Shown piece by piece: positions 7,635 through 16,605 of a stretch of 37,181 nt of DNA. The position numbers were made by a program, and so were the translations under genes. The notes under the pieces were generated by a model that worked only from the letters and a program-made list of their open reading frames with translations, was not told where the DNA came from and did no database searches. The stretch's first letter is position 1, and each line of letters opens with the position of its first letter. The stretch is from an uncultured Glaciecola sp. (GTDB taxonomy: Bacteria; Pseudomonadota; Gammaproteobacteria; Enterobacterales; Alteromonadaceae), in assembly GCF_937770335.1 (NCBI RefSeq), contig NZ_CALJHY010000005.1, positions 283,221 to 320,401 of the forward strand, read 5' to 3'.

Positions 7635-9302
7635 CTAAGCCCCAATCACACCAGTTACTATAGGTTCAAATGCAGTCAGTGAATCCATTAAGGCAGCATT
7701 ACCTAAGCCCGTTAGTGGAAATAAGGTACGCATTTGTCCTTGTTCACCGTGCAAAGCAAGGTAGTTTAAGATAACCGTTTCAACCAACAAGTTGACGTTG
7801 TTCGCAGCCGGTGTTGCTGACGTTTCAACGGAGCCATCGCGACGCATATAACCAATTTGTTGGCTAACTGCTTGTTCTTCTGGCGTACCACCGATTAATT
7901 GCGGTGTGCCATTAGGATTGTAAACCATGAAAAAGGAAGCAGCGGTGGACGAGTTGTCTCCCGTCCACACACCTTTACCGCGACCGTTTTCAGAGTCGTC
8001 TATCATACCGTTACTAAATACTGAGCCATCACTGACTACGTACATCATGACAGGAACACCTACGCGAGCGGCATATTCCAATACCGCACCCATGCATTTG
8101 CCAGCGCGCAAATCTCTTACTTCACCCGTTGACCGATTGCCAGTGTGATAATCGTAGCCGCCCATCGCGATGGTGCCGGCGCCAGCGAAACCGTTCATTA
8201 CCAACTTCATTACTGACGCTGTTTTTTGAAATTCACGATCACTGTCAAATTCTGCTTGAGTGAAAATGCCGCTATCGCCCACAATATTAGGGTCAAGTTC
8301 AGGGTTAAGTGAGGATGGGTCGCCAAATCTATCGGCGATATCTGCACTCTTAACATAACCGCAGCGCACGAGTTCTTTTAGATTTTCGTCGCTACTAATT
8401 TTTGTATTAACGCGATTAAGCTTCATGTCACTAATGCGTTGAACTGACTCCATTACCGAAACCGCATCTTCTTGACTTAACAAGCCAACAAGATCGCCGG
8501 TATCCACTAAGCCGGTTACGTCGGAAGCTCGGTCTACCTTTGTTGGGCGTTTACCAGGATCGATTAATGCTGCCGGAGCCATGGAGCTGCCGCCACTGTC
8601 GGAGTTTCTTGAACCAATTAAGGTTAATAATGAACCGTCTGAACCCGCACGGTTAATTCCGTACATTGGATTGTGCGGATTATTTCCTGTGTCGTTTTCT
8701 GAGCGGGCTGGGATAACAGCCCCATTCACATTCGCGCGATTGCCAACAGCTAGTTTCTCTTGAATTCCGCGTAAAAATCCACTGTCAGCATGAAACGCCA
8801 AGCCTAATTCATTATTGATAAAGTCAGATAAACCGACGATGGGATTGGCAATACTCGGGAGCATGTCACCAGGCAAGCCCTGACGGCTATAGCCTTGCGT
8901 ACTTAAAAAGTCCATTTGCCCGCCACGACCGCCAATTAATACATTTGACCCTGCAATATTTGCACCGCCAGCTAAATCAAATACGATAAAAGGTATCTTG
9001 CCAGCACCTTGAGTTGCAATACCACAGCCTGCTTTTAATGCTTCTAAATCAGGCGACAAACTGGCACGTGCTTTGCCCGAACCTCCCAACATACTTAATA
9101 CTGAACCGCCTACAACTGCACCAATACCAGCTGTAAAGCCTTGAGCTAGAAAATCACGACGTGTTACTGGTTTGCTATGGTTTTGATGGAATAGAGGCGC
9201 GTCTGGATCTGAGCCCTTTTTACCCCCCATGCCTCCGTGATCTGTTTTAGCGTTAGCGCCGACAGAATACTTTTTTGAAAATGTACGTGTTATTTTTTTC
9301 AT
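7635..9302 (-). CDS. Tat-exported DUF1501 family protein
   Basis: Protein of 555 residues when begun at ATG 9302, which has AGGTGA five bases upstream; a GTG at 9311 would add three residues but has no spacing for that site. The N-terminus carries a twin-arginine signal, VTRRDFLAQGF (Arg48-Arg49), after an unusually long polar stretch, followed by a Gly/Ala-rich hydrophobic segment. The body begins FIVFDLAGGANIAGSN, the hallmark opening of DUF1501, an alkaline-phosphatase-superfamily-like secreted family common in planctomycetes, where it sits beside haem-binding DUF1549/1553 proteins. Here it follows a haem lipoprotein gene with a 22-base gap, so it is the last gene of a three-gene operon. 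Substrate and activity are unknown. Confidence 0.8.
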   Translation of the reverse strand: MKKITRTFSKKYSVGANAKTDHGGMGGKKGSDPDAPLFHQNHSKPVTRRDFLAQGFTAGIGAVVGGSVLSMLGGSGKARASLSPDLEALKAGCGIATQGAGKIPFIVFDLAGGANIAGSNVLIGGRGGQMDFLSTQGYSRQGLPGDMLPSIANPIVGLSDFINNELGLAFHADSGFLRGIQEKLAVGNRANVNGAVIPARSENDTGNNPHNPMYGINRAGSDGSLLTLIGSRNSDSGGSSMAPAALIDPGKRPTKVDRASDVTGLVDTGDLVGLLSQEDAVSVMESVQRISDMKLNRVNTKISSDENLKELVRCGYVKSADIADRFGDPSSLNPELDPNIVGDSGIFTQAEFDSDREFQKTASVMKLVMNGFAGAGTIAMGGYDYHTGNRSTGEVRDLRAGKCMGAVLEYAARVGVPVMMYVVSDGSVFSNGMIDDSENGRGKGVWTGDNSSTAASFFMVYNPNGTPQLIGGTPEEQAVSQQIGYMRRDGSVETSATPAANNVNLLVETVILNYLALHGEQGQMRTLFPLTGLGNAALMDSLTAFEPIVTGVIGA

Positions 9303-9324
9303 TTTAATCACCTATTCGCAGCGG

Positions 9325-11871
9325 CTATTGCAGAACAACAGCAGCACTGCCTAGAACGGCTGCGCATGTTGCTTTTGCTACTGTGGATGTCGTTTGCGCT
9401 GAACAAGAATTGTTATTTGAACAAGTCGTTAAGCGGTCGATTAAGTTATTTAATTCAGTTGCTACATCAGTCGATGCTGGCTGGCTATTTAAGCCGTTTC
9501 CAATCATGCGGTCAATCAGCGGATTAATAAGTGCCGACCTGTCTGCAGAGCTGAATCCAGAATTTGCGGACTGATTAAAATCAGAATTTGGGAAATACTC
9601 AGCTCTAATGTCGTCACTTTCAATCAATACATCACAATAGCGTATTGCCATTTGCGTTATTGCCATTTGATTTGACGCTAAGAAGCTTTGTATTTCAGTT
9701 ACGCTTGGCAGTTGTTGACGTAACTGCTGATAGGTACTGTTTACATCAGGGTGTGAGGATATTACTCCGGTAAGTGCGGCCATACTTGCATTGACTTCAG
9801 CAAAGTTACGCATACCTATGTCGGATTGCGGAGCCAAGTCCACGGGTTGCACCATTACTGGAGCTTGCGCAGTTGGCCGCAAAGAAACCGCATCACCTAG
9901 CACTTCGAAAGTAAGAAAAAATTCGTCCTGAACAGGTCCTTTTTGTACTGGAATAATGGTACCTTGTGGAGAAAGTTGCTGGCCTAATTCATTACTAGCA
10001 GCTTGTACACCATCAACCGTTAAGTTCAAGGTTGCAAAAACTTGACCGCCTTTTGATTCACGTCCATTAACGCCAATACGAATAGCGGTTAACGTAATAC
10101 CGTCAAGATTTGCATTGGCATCGAGGCTTATTATTGAGGGCTCGGTAAATAAGTAGCTATATGAATCAAACTGACTTACTTCAAATACAATATAGCTTTG
10201 CGGCACGTTAATGATTTCTGAGACACCAAAGAGTAGGAAAAATTTCTCACCGACTCCGGCATCAAAGTTTTTCACGATTTGCTCAGAGCTCAATACGCGG
10301 TTATGCATTGCGGCCATTCTGATTGTTCCTCCCCAAGGCACATCACCTGAAACTTCGTTACCAAGGACAAATGCAAAGCTATCATCCCAGTCACTTAAGC
10401 CTGCGGCTTCAATATCGTCTTGATCATCTGTAAATTCACCATTTACATAAATTTGACGACCGCCAACACCGTCGTAGTTAACGACAACATGTTGAAGAGC
10501 GGCTTGTAAGTCTTCATCGGCATCACGAGTACTGAGTGCAGGCATACCATTTGTATCAGTATTTTCATGGCGTAATAGCATATCGTAGTTGTAAAGAGTT
10601 TGACCCAAAGTGAAATTACGTTTGTCGCGACCACCTGAATAGCTAACAATACGCGCGGGCCCCTCTTGGGTTACGTTTGCGGGGGCAATCCAAGCTTCGA
10701 TAGCAAATTCGCCAGTGGAGACGATTAAGTCATGAATTTTTTTACTATCAGCAGTTGAACCCTGTGCCTTACCATCAGTTAACTGAATACCATTACCACC
10801 AACCCACTCGTAAGCGCCGCTTAATGTAAGGTTGAGTGCTGGCTCAACACCGCTGGTATCAAAAGCAATATTGCCCGCTGCTGTCTTGAATTCCCATTTT
10901 GCAATAAGGTTAGACTCAAAACGACCACCGCCTGTTGCTAGCGTGCCATCAAATAAAGTAAGCGCATGTGAGCTAACTAAGTTTGCATCTAATTGGGTTA
11001 CGTCAATAGCATCTGCCATTGCTTGAATAGCGTCTGCTAGTGTTTGGCTATCCCTGCGACAGTTGTCAGTCCAGCAGTTATGGAACTCATCTCGTAATCT
11101 TGCCACTATCCTTGAGTCTTCAGGTAAATCTAAGTTCATCTTTGAGGTTGATGCAGCATATGCTTCAGCAATATCTGATGATGCTAGATATGGCGAGATG
11201 GGAATGGCTGCACTTGATTGGTGGCAGTCAACACAATGCTCACGTAATAAAGGATAAACATTTGATCCGAACAAACCAGAATCAGCTGGGAAGTTTTTAT
11301 TGGCACCCGGAATTTTAACCAAAGGGACATTTAATTCTATGTTGGTAGTCAGTTCTTCGGTGGTTACCCAATTGCCAATCCAAGTAGTAAGGATATCAGC
11401 ACAAGCCGATGCATCACTTAACCAACAATTATGTCCGCCCGCTACTTTAGTGACAAGTTCAGATTCGGCGATACGCGAGCTATTAATAAGACGATTAACT
11501 TCAGCATAAGCAAGGTTAATATCATCGAAACGCGCAAAGTGTGGTGATTGCTGTTCTTGCACATGACAAGCGCCACAACGATCCGGCTTGGCAATGTTAT
11601 CCCAAAGGGCTAACTTAAAGTTTTGAACGTCGGTGGTTGCTGGCACTGGGCCTATATAATTTAAGGAAGGTTGCTGCGCCGGAGGTGGCAAAGGCATTGG
11701 CTCTACCTCGGTCGTGCTACCCCCGCCGCAACTTGCCAGTAGCAATATAGCGATGCTGGCTGCGCCAATGTGGCGAACAGCACGAACCGTTTGAGAAAAA
11801 CCTGAGGTATTGCTGATGCGATGTTCGCCTAGCACAGTTTGCAAATTAGAGTTTGGAGTTGAGTTAAACAT
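9325..11871 (-). CDS. Haem-binding lipoprotein with LamG-like domain
   Basis: Protein of 848 residues. A lipobox (LLLASC48) follows an N-terminus of about 47 residues, and Gly at +2 predicts outer-membrane sorting. Two haem c motifs, C99GACH and C213VDCH, each begin a repeated unit that ends in HNCW plus another Cys. Residues about 325-510 look like a concanavalin A/LamG sandwich: a start such as LIAKWEF, then FAIEAWIAP, HVVVNYDG, QIYVNGEF and RMAAMHNRVLS. The C-terminal part is Ser/Asn-rich and holds several Cys (CSNNNSC). I infer a cell-surface or periplasmic cytochrome-like protein with a carbohydrate- or polymer-binding domain. It begins 3 bases after the upstream gene's stop. Confidence 0.75.
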   Translation of the reverse strand: MFNSTPNSNLQTVLGEHRISNTSGFSQTVRAVRHIGAASIAILLLASCGGGSTTEVEPMPLPPPAQQPSLNYIGPVPATTDVQNFKLALWDNIAKPDRCGACHVQEQQSPHFARFDDINLAYAEVNRLINSSRIAESELVTKVAGGHNCWLSDASACADILTTWIGNWVTTEELTTNIELNVPLVKIPGANKNFPADSGLFGSNVYPLLREHCVDCHQSSAAIPISPYLASSDIAEAYAASTSKMNLDLPEDSRIVARLRDEFHNCWTDNCRRDSQTLADAIQAMADAIDVTQLDANLVSSHALTLFDGTLATGGGRFESNLIAKWEFKTAAGNIAFDTSGVEPALNLTLSGAYEWVGGNGIQLTDGKAQGSTADSKKIHDLIVSTGEFAIEAWIAPANVTQEGPARIVSYSGGRDKRNFTLGQTLYNYDMLLRHENTDTNGMPALSTRDADEDLQAALQHVVVNYDGVGGRQIYVNGEFTDDQDDIEAAGLSDWDDSFAFVLGNEVSGDVPWGGTIRMAAMHNRVLSSEQIVKNFDAGVGEKFFLLFGVSEIINVPQSYIVFEVSQFDSYSYLFTEPSIISLDANANLDGITLTAIRIGVNGRESKGGQVFATLNLTVDGVQAASNELGQQLSPQGTIIPVQKGPVQDEFFLTFEVLGDAVSLRPTAQAPVMVQPVDLAPQSDIGMRNFAEVNASMAALTGVISSHPDVNSTYQQLRQQLPSVTEIQSFLASNQMAITQMAIRYCDVLIESDDIRAEYFPNSDFNQSANSGFSSADRSALINPLIDRMIGNGLNSQPASTDVATELNNLIDRLTTCSNNNSCSAQTTSTVAKATCAAVLGSAAVVLQ

Positions 11872-11874
11872 GTT

Positions 11875-13134
11875 CTATTCCCCCTTGCAGTAGTCTGCAG
11901 TAGCGGCAAACACGTTTTTAATGTTGTAGTTGTTACCCATAAATTCAGTTTGAATTTGAGTAATTGCTGTGCGGTCAGCTTCGTCTTGAGGTGCGCGCAA
12001 GCAGACGTTTTTGAATACCTTTTTAACTTGGCAATTTGCGAAAGTTTGACTATTCGCAAGCTCTTCGCCCATCGACTTTGCACCACTACCAGTGCCGGGA
12101 AGTGCGTCAGACCAACCAATGGTTTGGTTTTGGCCTTGGCGCCAATAGTTGTCCCAGTTATCATTCATCGTGACATAACCAAAAGGGAAGTTATTTGAGT
12201 TTATCCAATATTTAGCTTGCACCCTAAGTTGTGTTTCAGTATCGAGTTGACCTTGAGCGTTATAAACAATGCGTCCATTTTCGCCATCAGGGTCAGCTTC
12301 CACGTTATAGTCGTAATTATAATAGGCAAACGCCTGCGCGAGAGGGTCCATACCGGAATGACAACCTGAGCATGAGTTAGTGAATATGCGGCTATCGCCA
12401 CCTGGGCTGCGACTCAAATCTTGACGAATTCTGTCTGGCGGACGGCTAGTATCTTTAAATGCCTCGAGGTCGGCGCACATATGATTCATGAGGGTAAAAC
12501 GGAACATGGCTCGGTTTGTACCATCTTTAAAGAAAGATTTGGCAGCGCCTCTGGTTGTCATTATCCCTGCGGTCGCTTGTGCTGGAATACCCGTCAATGA
12601 GGACTGAGTGGTTGCAACCAAAACAGTAGATAAGTCTGCACCCGAATTTTCTAGGGCCTCGTAATGTGCATTATTATTATTGCTGTAAGAAGGTGCGCCA
12701 GTGCTAGAATCTGCTATATAAAGAATGTCGCCGGTTAACACCTGGCGAAAATCAATTTCATCCCTGACCATGCCAATAACCGTTGCGGTGTAGTCATTCA
12801 GCGGTGCGAAAACGTCAAACTCTTCATTCGTCCATGGTGTAACCCAATTCTTAATTGTGACATTATAAAAGCTAGGTGACTGCATCGCTATTTGTGCTGC
12901 GCCTGGAGCATCACCAGCCTCTATTAAATCAGCCATTTGCTGGATTATTATTGATGTGCCTGGGACGCCAGCTAAACGGTCATGCATACGTTTAGCTTGT
13001 TCTGATGGTCCGGCAGATACCAATGCACTTGCGAAAATGAGCGGTGCAGATAAACAGAGCAACTTCAGCGACTGCTTTGCCTTCGTACATACGTTACTAA
13101 TTGGGTTGTTTGATTCTTTTGCTGACAAATACAT
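11875..13134 (-). CDS. Exported CxxCH protein, DUF1585/DUF1588-like
   Basis: Protein of 419 residues with a Sec signal peptide (hydrophobic 23-39, cleavage likely after VSA at residue 41). There is one haem c motif, SC255SGCHSGMDPLAQAF; this CxxCH-x2-(I/M)DPLAxxF pattern recalls the C-terminal part of the planctomycete-type cytochrome proteins (DUF1588/DUF1585 group). The segment IDFRQVLTGDILYI resembles the RDFLTxLLT region of the same group. AAGGAG lies nine bases before ATG 13134. It is the first gene of the minus-strand operon and could act as electron acceptor or scaffold with the next two products. No substrate can be deduced. Confidence 0.65.
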   Translation of the reverse strand: MYLSAKESNNPISNVCTKAKQSLKLLCLSAPLIFASALVSAGPSEQAKRMHDRLAGVPGTSIIIQQMADLIEAGDAPGAAQIAMQSPSFYNVTIKNWVTPWTNEEFDVFAPLNDYTATVIGMVRDEIDFRQVLTGDILYIADSSTGAPSYSNNNNAHYEALENSGADLSTVLVATTQSSLTGIPAQATAGIMTTRGAAKSFFKDGTNRAMFRFTLMNHMCADLEAFKDTSRPPDRIRQDLSRSPGGDSRIFTNSCSGCHSGMDPLAQAFAYYNYDYNVEADPDGENGRIVYNAQGQLDTETQLRVQAKYWINSNNFPFGYVTMNDNWDNYWRQGQNQTIGWSDALPGTGSGAKSMGEELANSQTFANCQVKKVFKNVCLRAPQDEADRTAITQIQTEFMGNNYNIKNVFAATADYCKGE

Positions 13135-13227
13135 CGAATCAACTCCTTTTTTGAATGTGAATATTGTTATACCCGCCTTTTAGGTATCGTTAGTTATTCT
13201 CTGGTAACAATAAGTGTTTATCTGTAT

Positions 13228-13249
13228 ACCGATTAATCATTAAGTCGGT
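13228..13249. promoter_or_regulatory. Inverted repeat upstream of minus-strand operon
   Basis: ACCGA-TTAA-TCA-TTAA-G-TCGGT is an interrupted palindrome with one unpaired base, lying about 95 bases upstream of the start of the minus-strand haem-protein operon. The size fits a dimeric regulator site. No protein for it is visible in the window. Confidence 0.35.
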
Positions 13250-13659
13250 GACTGTACAATAAACAAACGGGATTTAAGACGCCATTTTTGCCTCTCATCA
13301 ATATCTATGCCGTACCTTCTAACAAGCTGTTTTATATGGGTTTAATTTTATATTCACCCTTTTTTTTAGTTGTTTAATGTAATCAAAGCAGAACAAGGTG
13401 TTACCAATACACAACGGTTGATAGGTATTCTTTTTAATTACTTCGCTTGGTTAACTCTGTGATAACGGTAGGCATTCTTGTTTTTACTGGCCTAGAGGGA
13501 GGATTTTTAATTATTGGTAGCATTAATGTGCTTTTGATATTTGCCGACAACAACTTAACAGCTGAAAAACATATATATCAATTTGGAATTAAAACTAAAT
13601 AAAATAATTTTTTTTGTTATTAATTGTCGCAATTGTGGGGTAAGAAAACATACCTAAAC

Positions 13660-13671
13660 TGACAGTATAAA
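13660..13671 (+). repeat. Direct repeat TGACAGTATAAA, copy 1
   Basis: Exact 12-base match to the copy at 13813-13824, 153 bases apart. The end TATAAA resembles a -10 hexamer, but neither copy has a good -35 at normal spacing, which would suit activator-dependent promoters. Confidence 0.45.
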
Positions 13672-13730
13672 AATTAATCCTTACATATGGAAACCAAGAT
13701 TGTCCTGCAGACTCCATGGTGTAAGGCTGT

Positions 13731-13748
13731 CACTTTCAGGTGAAAGTG
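13731..13748. repeat. Perfect palindrome CACTTTCA-GG-TGAAAGTG
   Basis: Two perfect 8-base arms around a GG centre. Part of it (CTTTCAGGT) recurs at 13777-13785 and a related CACTTTAGTGA is at 13805-13815. These sit just ahead of the haem lipoprotein operon, so a regulator binding site array is a reasonable reading. Confidence 0.5.
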
Positions 13749-13812
13749 CGTAGCGCGAGCGTTTAAATATATATACCTTTCAGGTCAAGTAAATAAAGGC
13801 GTTGCACTTTAG

Positions 13813-13824
13813 TGACAGTATAAA
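13813..13824 (+). repeat. Direct repeat TGACAGTATAAA, copy 2
   Basis: Second exact copy of the 12-base repeat, about 60 bases upstream of the likely start codon at 13885. Its TATAAA could be the -10 of the promoter for the plus-strand operon. Confidence 0.45.
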
Positions 13825-13884
13825 TACGTAAGGTAGGCCAGTATCATAATGGTGCCGTTTTATCTTCACAATGAGCAGAGTAAT

Positions 13885-16605
13885 ATGATAACTCGTAACC
13901 CAACAACCGATTATTTGTTAAAGAAATCACTAGCAACGGTGATGTTTTGCTCATGCTTATTTGTACTTTCAGCATGTGGTGGTGAAACTCTTACAAACCA
14001 AGAACAAGCTCCTGATCCCGTTGTGATAGACGTACCGATTGCTGTTATTAAGCGTGATTTGAGTATTGAAGGTGCGGACATGCAACGCTCTATTACTGCC
14101 CCTGCTCTCTTTATTCCGGGTGCATCTCTTATTTTTAAAGCGCGGGCTAACGCAACTGCCGTCGAAGTAGATATTACACAAAGCGTATTTGAAGACCGAA
14201 CCGATGCAGACGGTAATCGTCTACCTATTGATATCAAAGATCTAGAAAGCTCATATGATGGCTCGCGCCTTATTTTCAGCATGCGTGCGCCAGAAGACGA
14301 AAATGCGGACGAGAATGAACAGCCGACATGGAACATTTGGGAATACGTTGTTGCAACACAAGAGTTACGCCGAGTTATTTCTTCTGACATCGTGGCACAA
14401 ACTGGCGAAGATACCGGGCCGGTGTATTTAGCTGACGGTCGTATTTTATTTAGTTCAACTCGTCAACGTGGTAATCAGGCCCGTCTGCTCGATGAAGGAA
14501 AACCGCAGTATGCCGGTTTGGAAGAAAGTCGCGAAGTTCACGCTTCCGTTTTGCATATTATGGACGAGAATGGCGAAAATATTGACCAAATTTCATATAA
14601 TCAAAGCCATGATTTAGATCCATTGGTGATGCCCAGTGGAAAAATTATATTTAGTCGCTGGGATCAATTTGGTGGTAGTAAAGGTGTGCACCTTTATCAA
14701 ATGAATCCGGATGGTAGCGATCTAGAAATTTTATATGGTCGTCATAGCCATACCGATTCTGCAGGTAATAATGCAGATATTCATTTTACACAAACTCGCG
14801 TGACTCCAGATGGCCGTATTCTTGTTGCGTTAACGCCTTTTGAAAAAGCAGAGCTAGGCACCGATTTTGTTGCAATTGATGTGACCAATTATATTGATAA
14901 TTACACGCCAATTGCATCCGCAACCTCGCTAACCGGTCCTGCGCAAGAACAGGCTTTGTTTGACAGTATCGATATAGAGGCCGAGATTTCTCCTGGTGGC
15001 TATATTGCCGCTTTATATCCGTTATTTGATGGCAGCGATCGTCAATTATTTAGTTGGAGTCAATGTCGTCTCTTAGCTCCATTACCTGACGATGCTGCAG
15101 ATGATGCTGTGCGTTCAGTATTGCCTTGCACAGCAGAAACGTTACTTGATCCAGCTTACGAAAAAGCACCTCCATTATATGGATTATGGATGTTTGACCC
15201 AGCCCAAGGAACACAGCTACCCTTGGTCGTACCGCAAGAAGGCGTAACGTATTCGGAAGTCGTTGCAGTTGAAAGTCGTCCATTTCCAGTGGATCCTTCA
15301 TCAACCATTGATACTAGCGAAACTGCGTTAATTGATGCCAATATGGGTATTATTCATATTCGCAGCGTATATGATTTTGCGGGTGAGGACTTAAGTCCAC
15401 AAGGGATTGTGAATATGGCAAACCCAACTGTGGTTGCCCCTGATCAAAGACCTGCTCGTTTTCTTCGAATTATTAAAAGTGTGTCTATCCCTGATGAAGA
15501 CACGCTTGATATCGATAATAGTGCATTTGGGCGTTCCAGAAACCAATTAATGCGCGAGGTTCTCGGCTATACGCCTATTCAACCTGACGGCTCAGTTAAA
15601 GTTGCAGTGCCGGCTAAAGTCCCTTTCGGTATTAGTATTGTTGATGCCCAAGGTAAACGTATTTCTGCACGCCACCAAAACTGGCTACAAGTAGCACCGG
15701 GTGAAACTAAAACTTGCAGTGGATGTCATGATGGTAACAATAATTCCGATATTACGTTGCGTCCGCATGGCAGAGCTGATGCCGAGTCGCCTTCTATTAA
15801 TAATGGCGCACCGAGCACTGGCGTGCCGTTCCCTAACACTAATCCTGCACTGTTTGCCGATTTAGGTGAAAGCATGGCTGAAACCTTTACTCGAATTAAT
15901 GGTGTTCCTGATTTAACGCCTGATATTTTATTTGAAGATGTGTGGGCAGACCCAGCTGTACAATCGCCTGCCGTTAATATTGCATACCGTTATGCTGACT
16001 TGCAAACACCGCTACCTATCACTCAAAGTTGCGCGCAAACGTGGACTTCAATTTGCCGCGCTGTAATTAATTTTCCAGATCACATTCAGCCATTATTTGA
16101 TCTTGATCGTTCGGTCGTTGATGGTTTGGTGGTGACCGATGATACATGCGTTGCTTGCCATAATCGTTTTGATGCCGATAACCAATTGCAAGTGCCGTTA
16201 GGACAACTAGAATTAACTGGTAATCCGTCGCCAGTCGATGCAGAATTACTAACCAGTTACCGTGAACTCATGTTTAATGATGTCGAACTGGAATTAGTAG
16301 ACGGTGCGCTTTTACCGCGTTTGATACCTGTTTTTGATAATAACGGCGACCCCGTATTTGAGTTAGATGAAGATGGTGAGCCTATTCTTGATGCCGAGGG
16401 CAATCCCATTCAGGTAACACAGCAAGTTGGTGTGGGTAGTGCGATGCGAGTCAATGGTGCTCTTAATAGCAGTACGTTTTTTGCGCCATTTGAAACAGGT
16501 AGTCACCAAGGTTGGTTGAGTCCAGCTGAATTAAAAATGATAAGCGAATGGCTCGATGTTGGAGGCCAAAACTACAATAACCCATTTGATGCGCCAACAA
16601 ATTAA
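13885..16605 (+). CDS. Hydrazine-synthase-alpha-like haem lipoprotein (PD40 propeller)
   Basis: Protein of 906 residues from ATG 13885; a 12-residue longer form from 13849 is possible but spoils the signal peptide. The lipobox is FVLSAC31 with Gly at +2 (outer membrane predicted). The first half carries WD40-like PD40 blades such as GPVYLADGRILFSSTR, LVMPSGKIIFSRWDQ and TRVTPDGRILVALTP. The later part has QPDGSVKVAVPAKVPF...VAPGETKTCSGCH, the pattern of the hydrazine synthase alpha middle domain (HZS_alpha) family. Two haem c motifs are CSGCH (about residue 611) and CVACH (about 755). Family members are widespread outside anammox bacteria, so hydrazine synthesis is not implied. It overlaps the next gene by one base and probably heads that operon. 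Confidence 0.72.
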   Translation: MITRNPTTDYLLKKSLATVMFCSCLFVLSACGGETLTNQEQAPDPVVIDVPIAVIKRDLSIEGADMQRSITAPALFIPGASLIFKARANATAVEVDITQSVFEDRTDADGNRLPIDIKDLESSYDGSRLIFSMRAPEDENADENEQPTWNIWEYVVATQELRRVISSDIVAQTGEDTGPVYLADGRILFSSTRQRGNQARLLDEGKPQYAGLEESREVHASVLHIMDENGENIDQISYNQSHDLDPLVMPSGKIIFSRWDQFGGSKGVHLYQMNPDGSDLEILYGRHSHTDSAGNNADIHFTQTRVTPDGRILVALTPFEKAELGTDFVAIDVTNYIDNYTPIASATSLTGPAQEQALFDSIDIEAEISPGGYIAALYPLFDGSDRQLFSWSQCRLLAPLPDDAADDAVRSVLPCTAETLLDPAYEKAPPLYGLWMFDPAQGTQLPLVVPQEGVTYSEVVAVESRPFPVDPSSTIDTSETALIDANMGIIHIRSVYDFAGEDLSPQGIVNMANPTVVAPDQRPARFLRIIKSVSIPDEDTLDIDNSAFGRSRNQLMREVLGYTPIQPDGSVKVAVPAKVPFGISIVDAQGKRISARHQNWLQVAPGETKTCSGCHDGNNNSDITLRPHGRADAESPSINNGAPSTGVPFPNTNPALFADLGESMAETFTRINGVPDLTPDILFEDVWADPAVQSPAVNIAYRYADLQTPLPITQSCAQTWTSICRAVINFPDHIQPLFDLDRSVVDGLVVTDDTCVACHNRFDADNQLQVPLGQLELTGNPSPVDAELLTSYRELMFNDVELELVDGALLPRLIPVFDNNGDPVFELDEDGEPILDAEGNPIQVTQQVGVGSAMRVNGALNSSTFFAPFETGSHQGWLSPAELKMISEWLDVGGQNYNNPFDAPTN

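Larger units (their letters stand above)
13135..13884. other. Long divergent intergenic region with repeats
   Basis: About 750 bases between the divergent haem-protein operons, without a plausible gene. It contains an inverted repeat near the minus-strand gene (13228-13249), a perfect palindrome (13731-13748), and two copies of a 12-bp direct repeat (13660, 13813) facing the plus-strand gene. The stretch around 13580-13615 is strongly AT-rich (runs of A and T). This looks like a regulatory region for two units; I could not fix either promoter with confidence. Confidence 0.55.

Noticed and set aside
11040-11318. Overlapping plus-strand frames of 64-92 codons opposite the LamG lipoprotein gene
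   Set aside because: They are antisense shadows; the minus-strand frame has a lipobox, CxxCH motifs and a recognisable fold.
13885-16605. True hydrazine synthase and anammox metabolism
   Set aside because: Only the alpha-type fold is recalled; no beta/gamma subunits, hydrazine dehydrogenase or other anammox genes are present.
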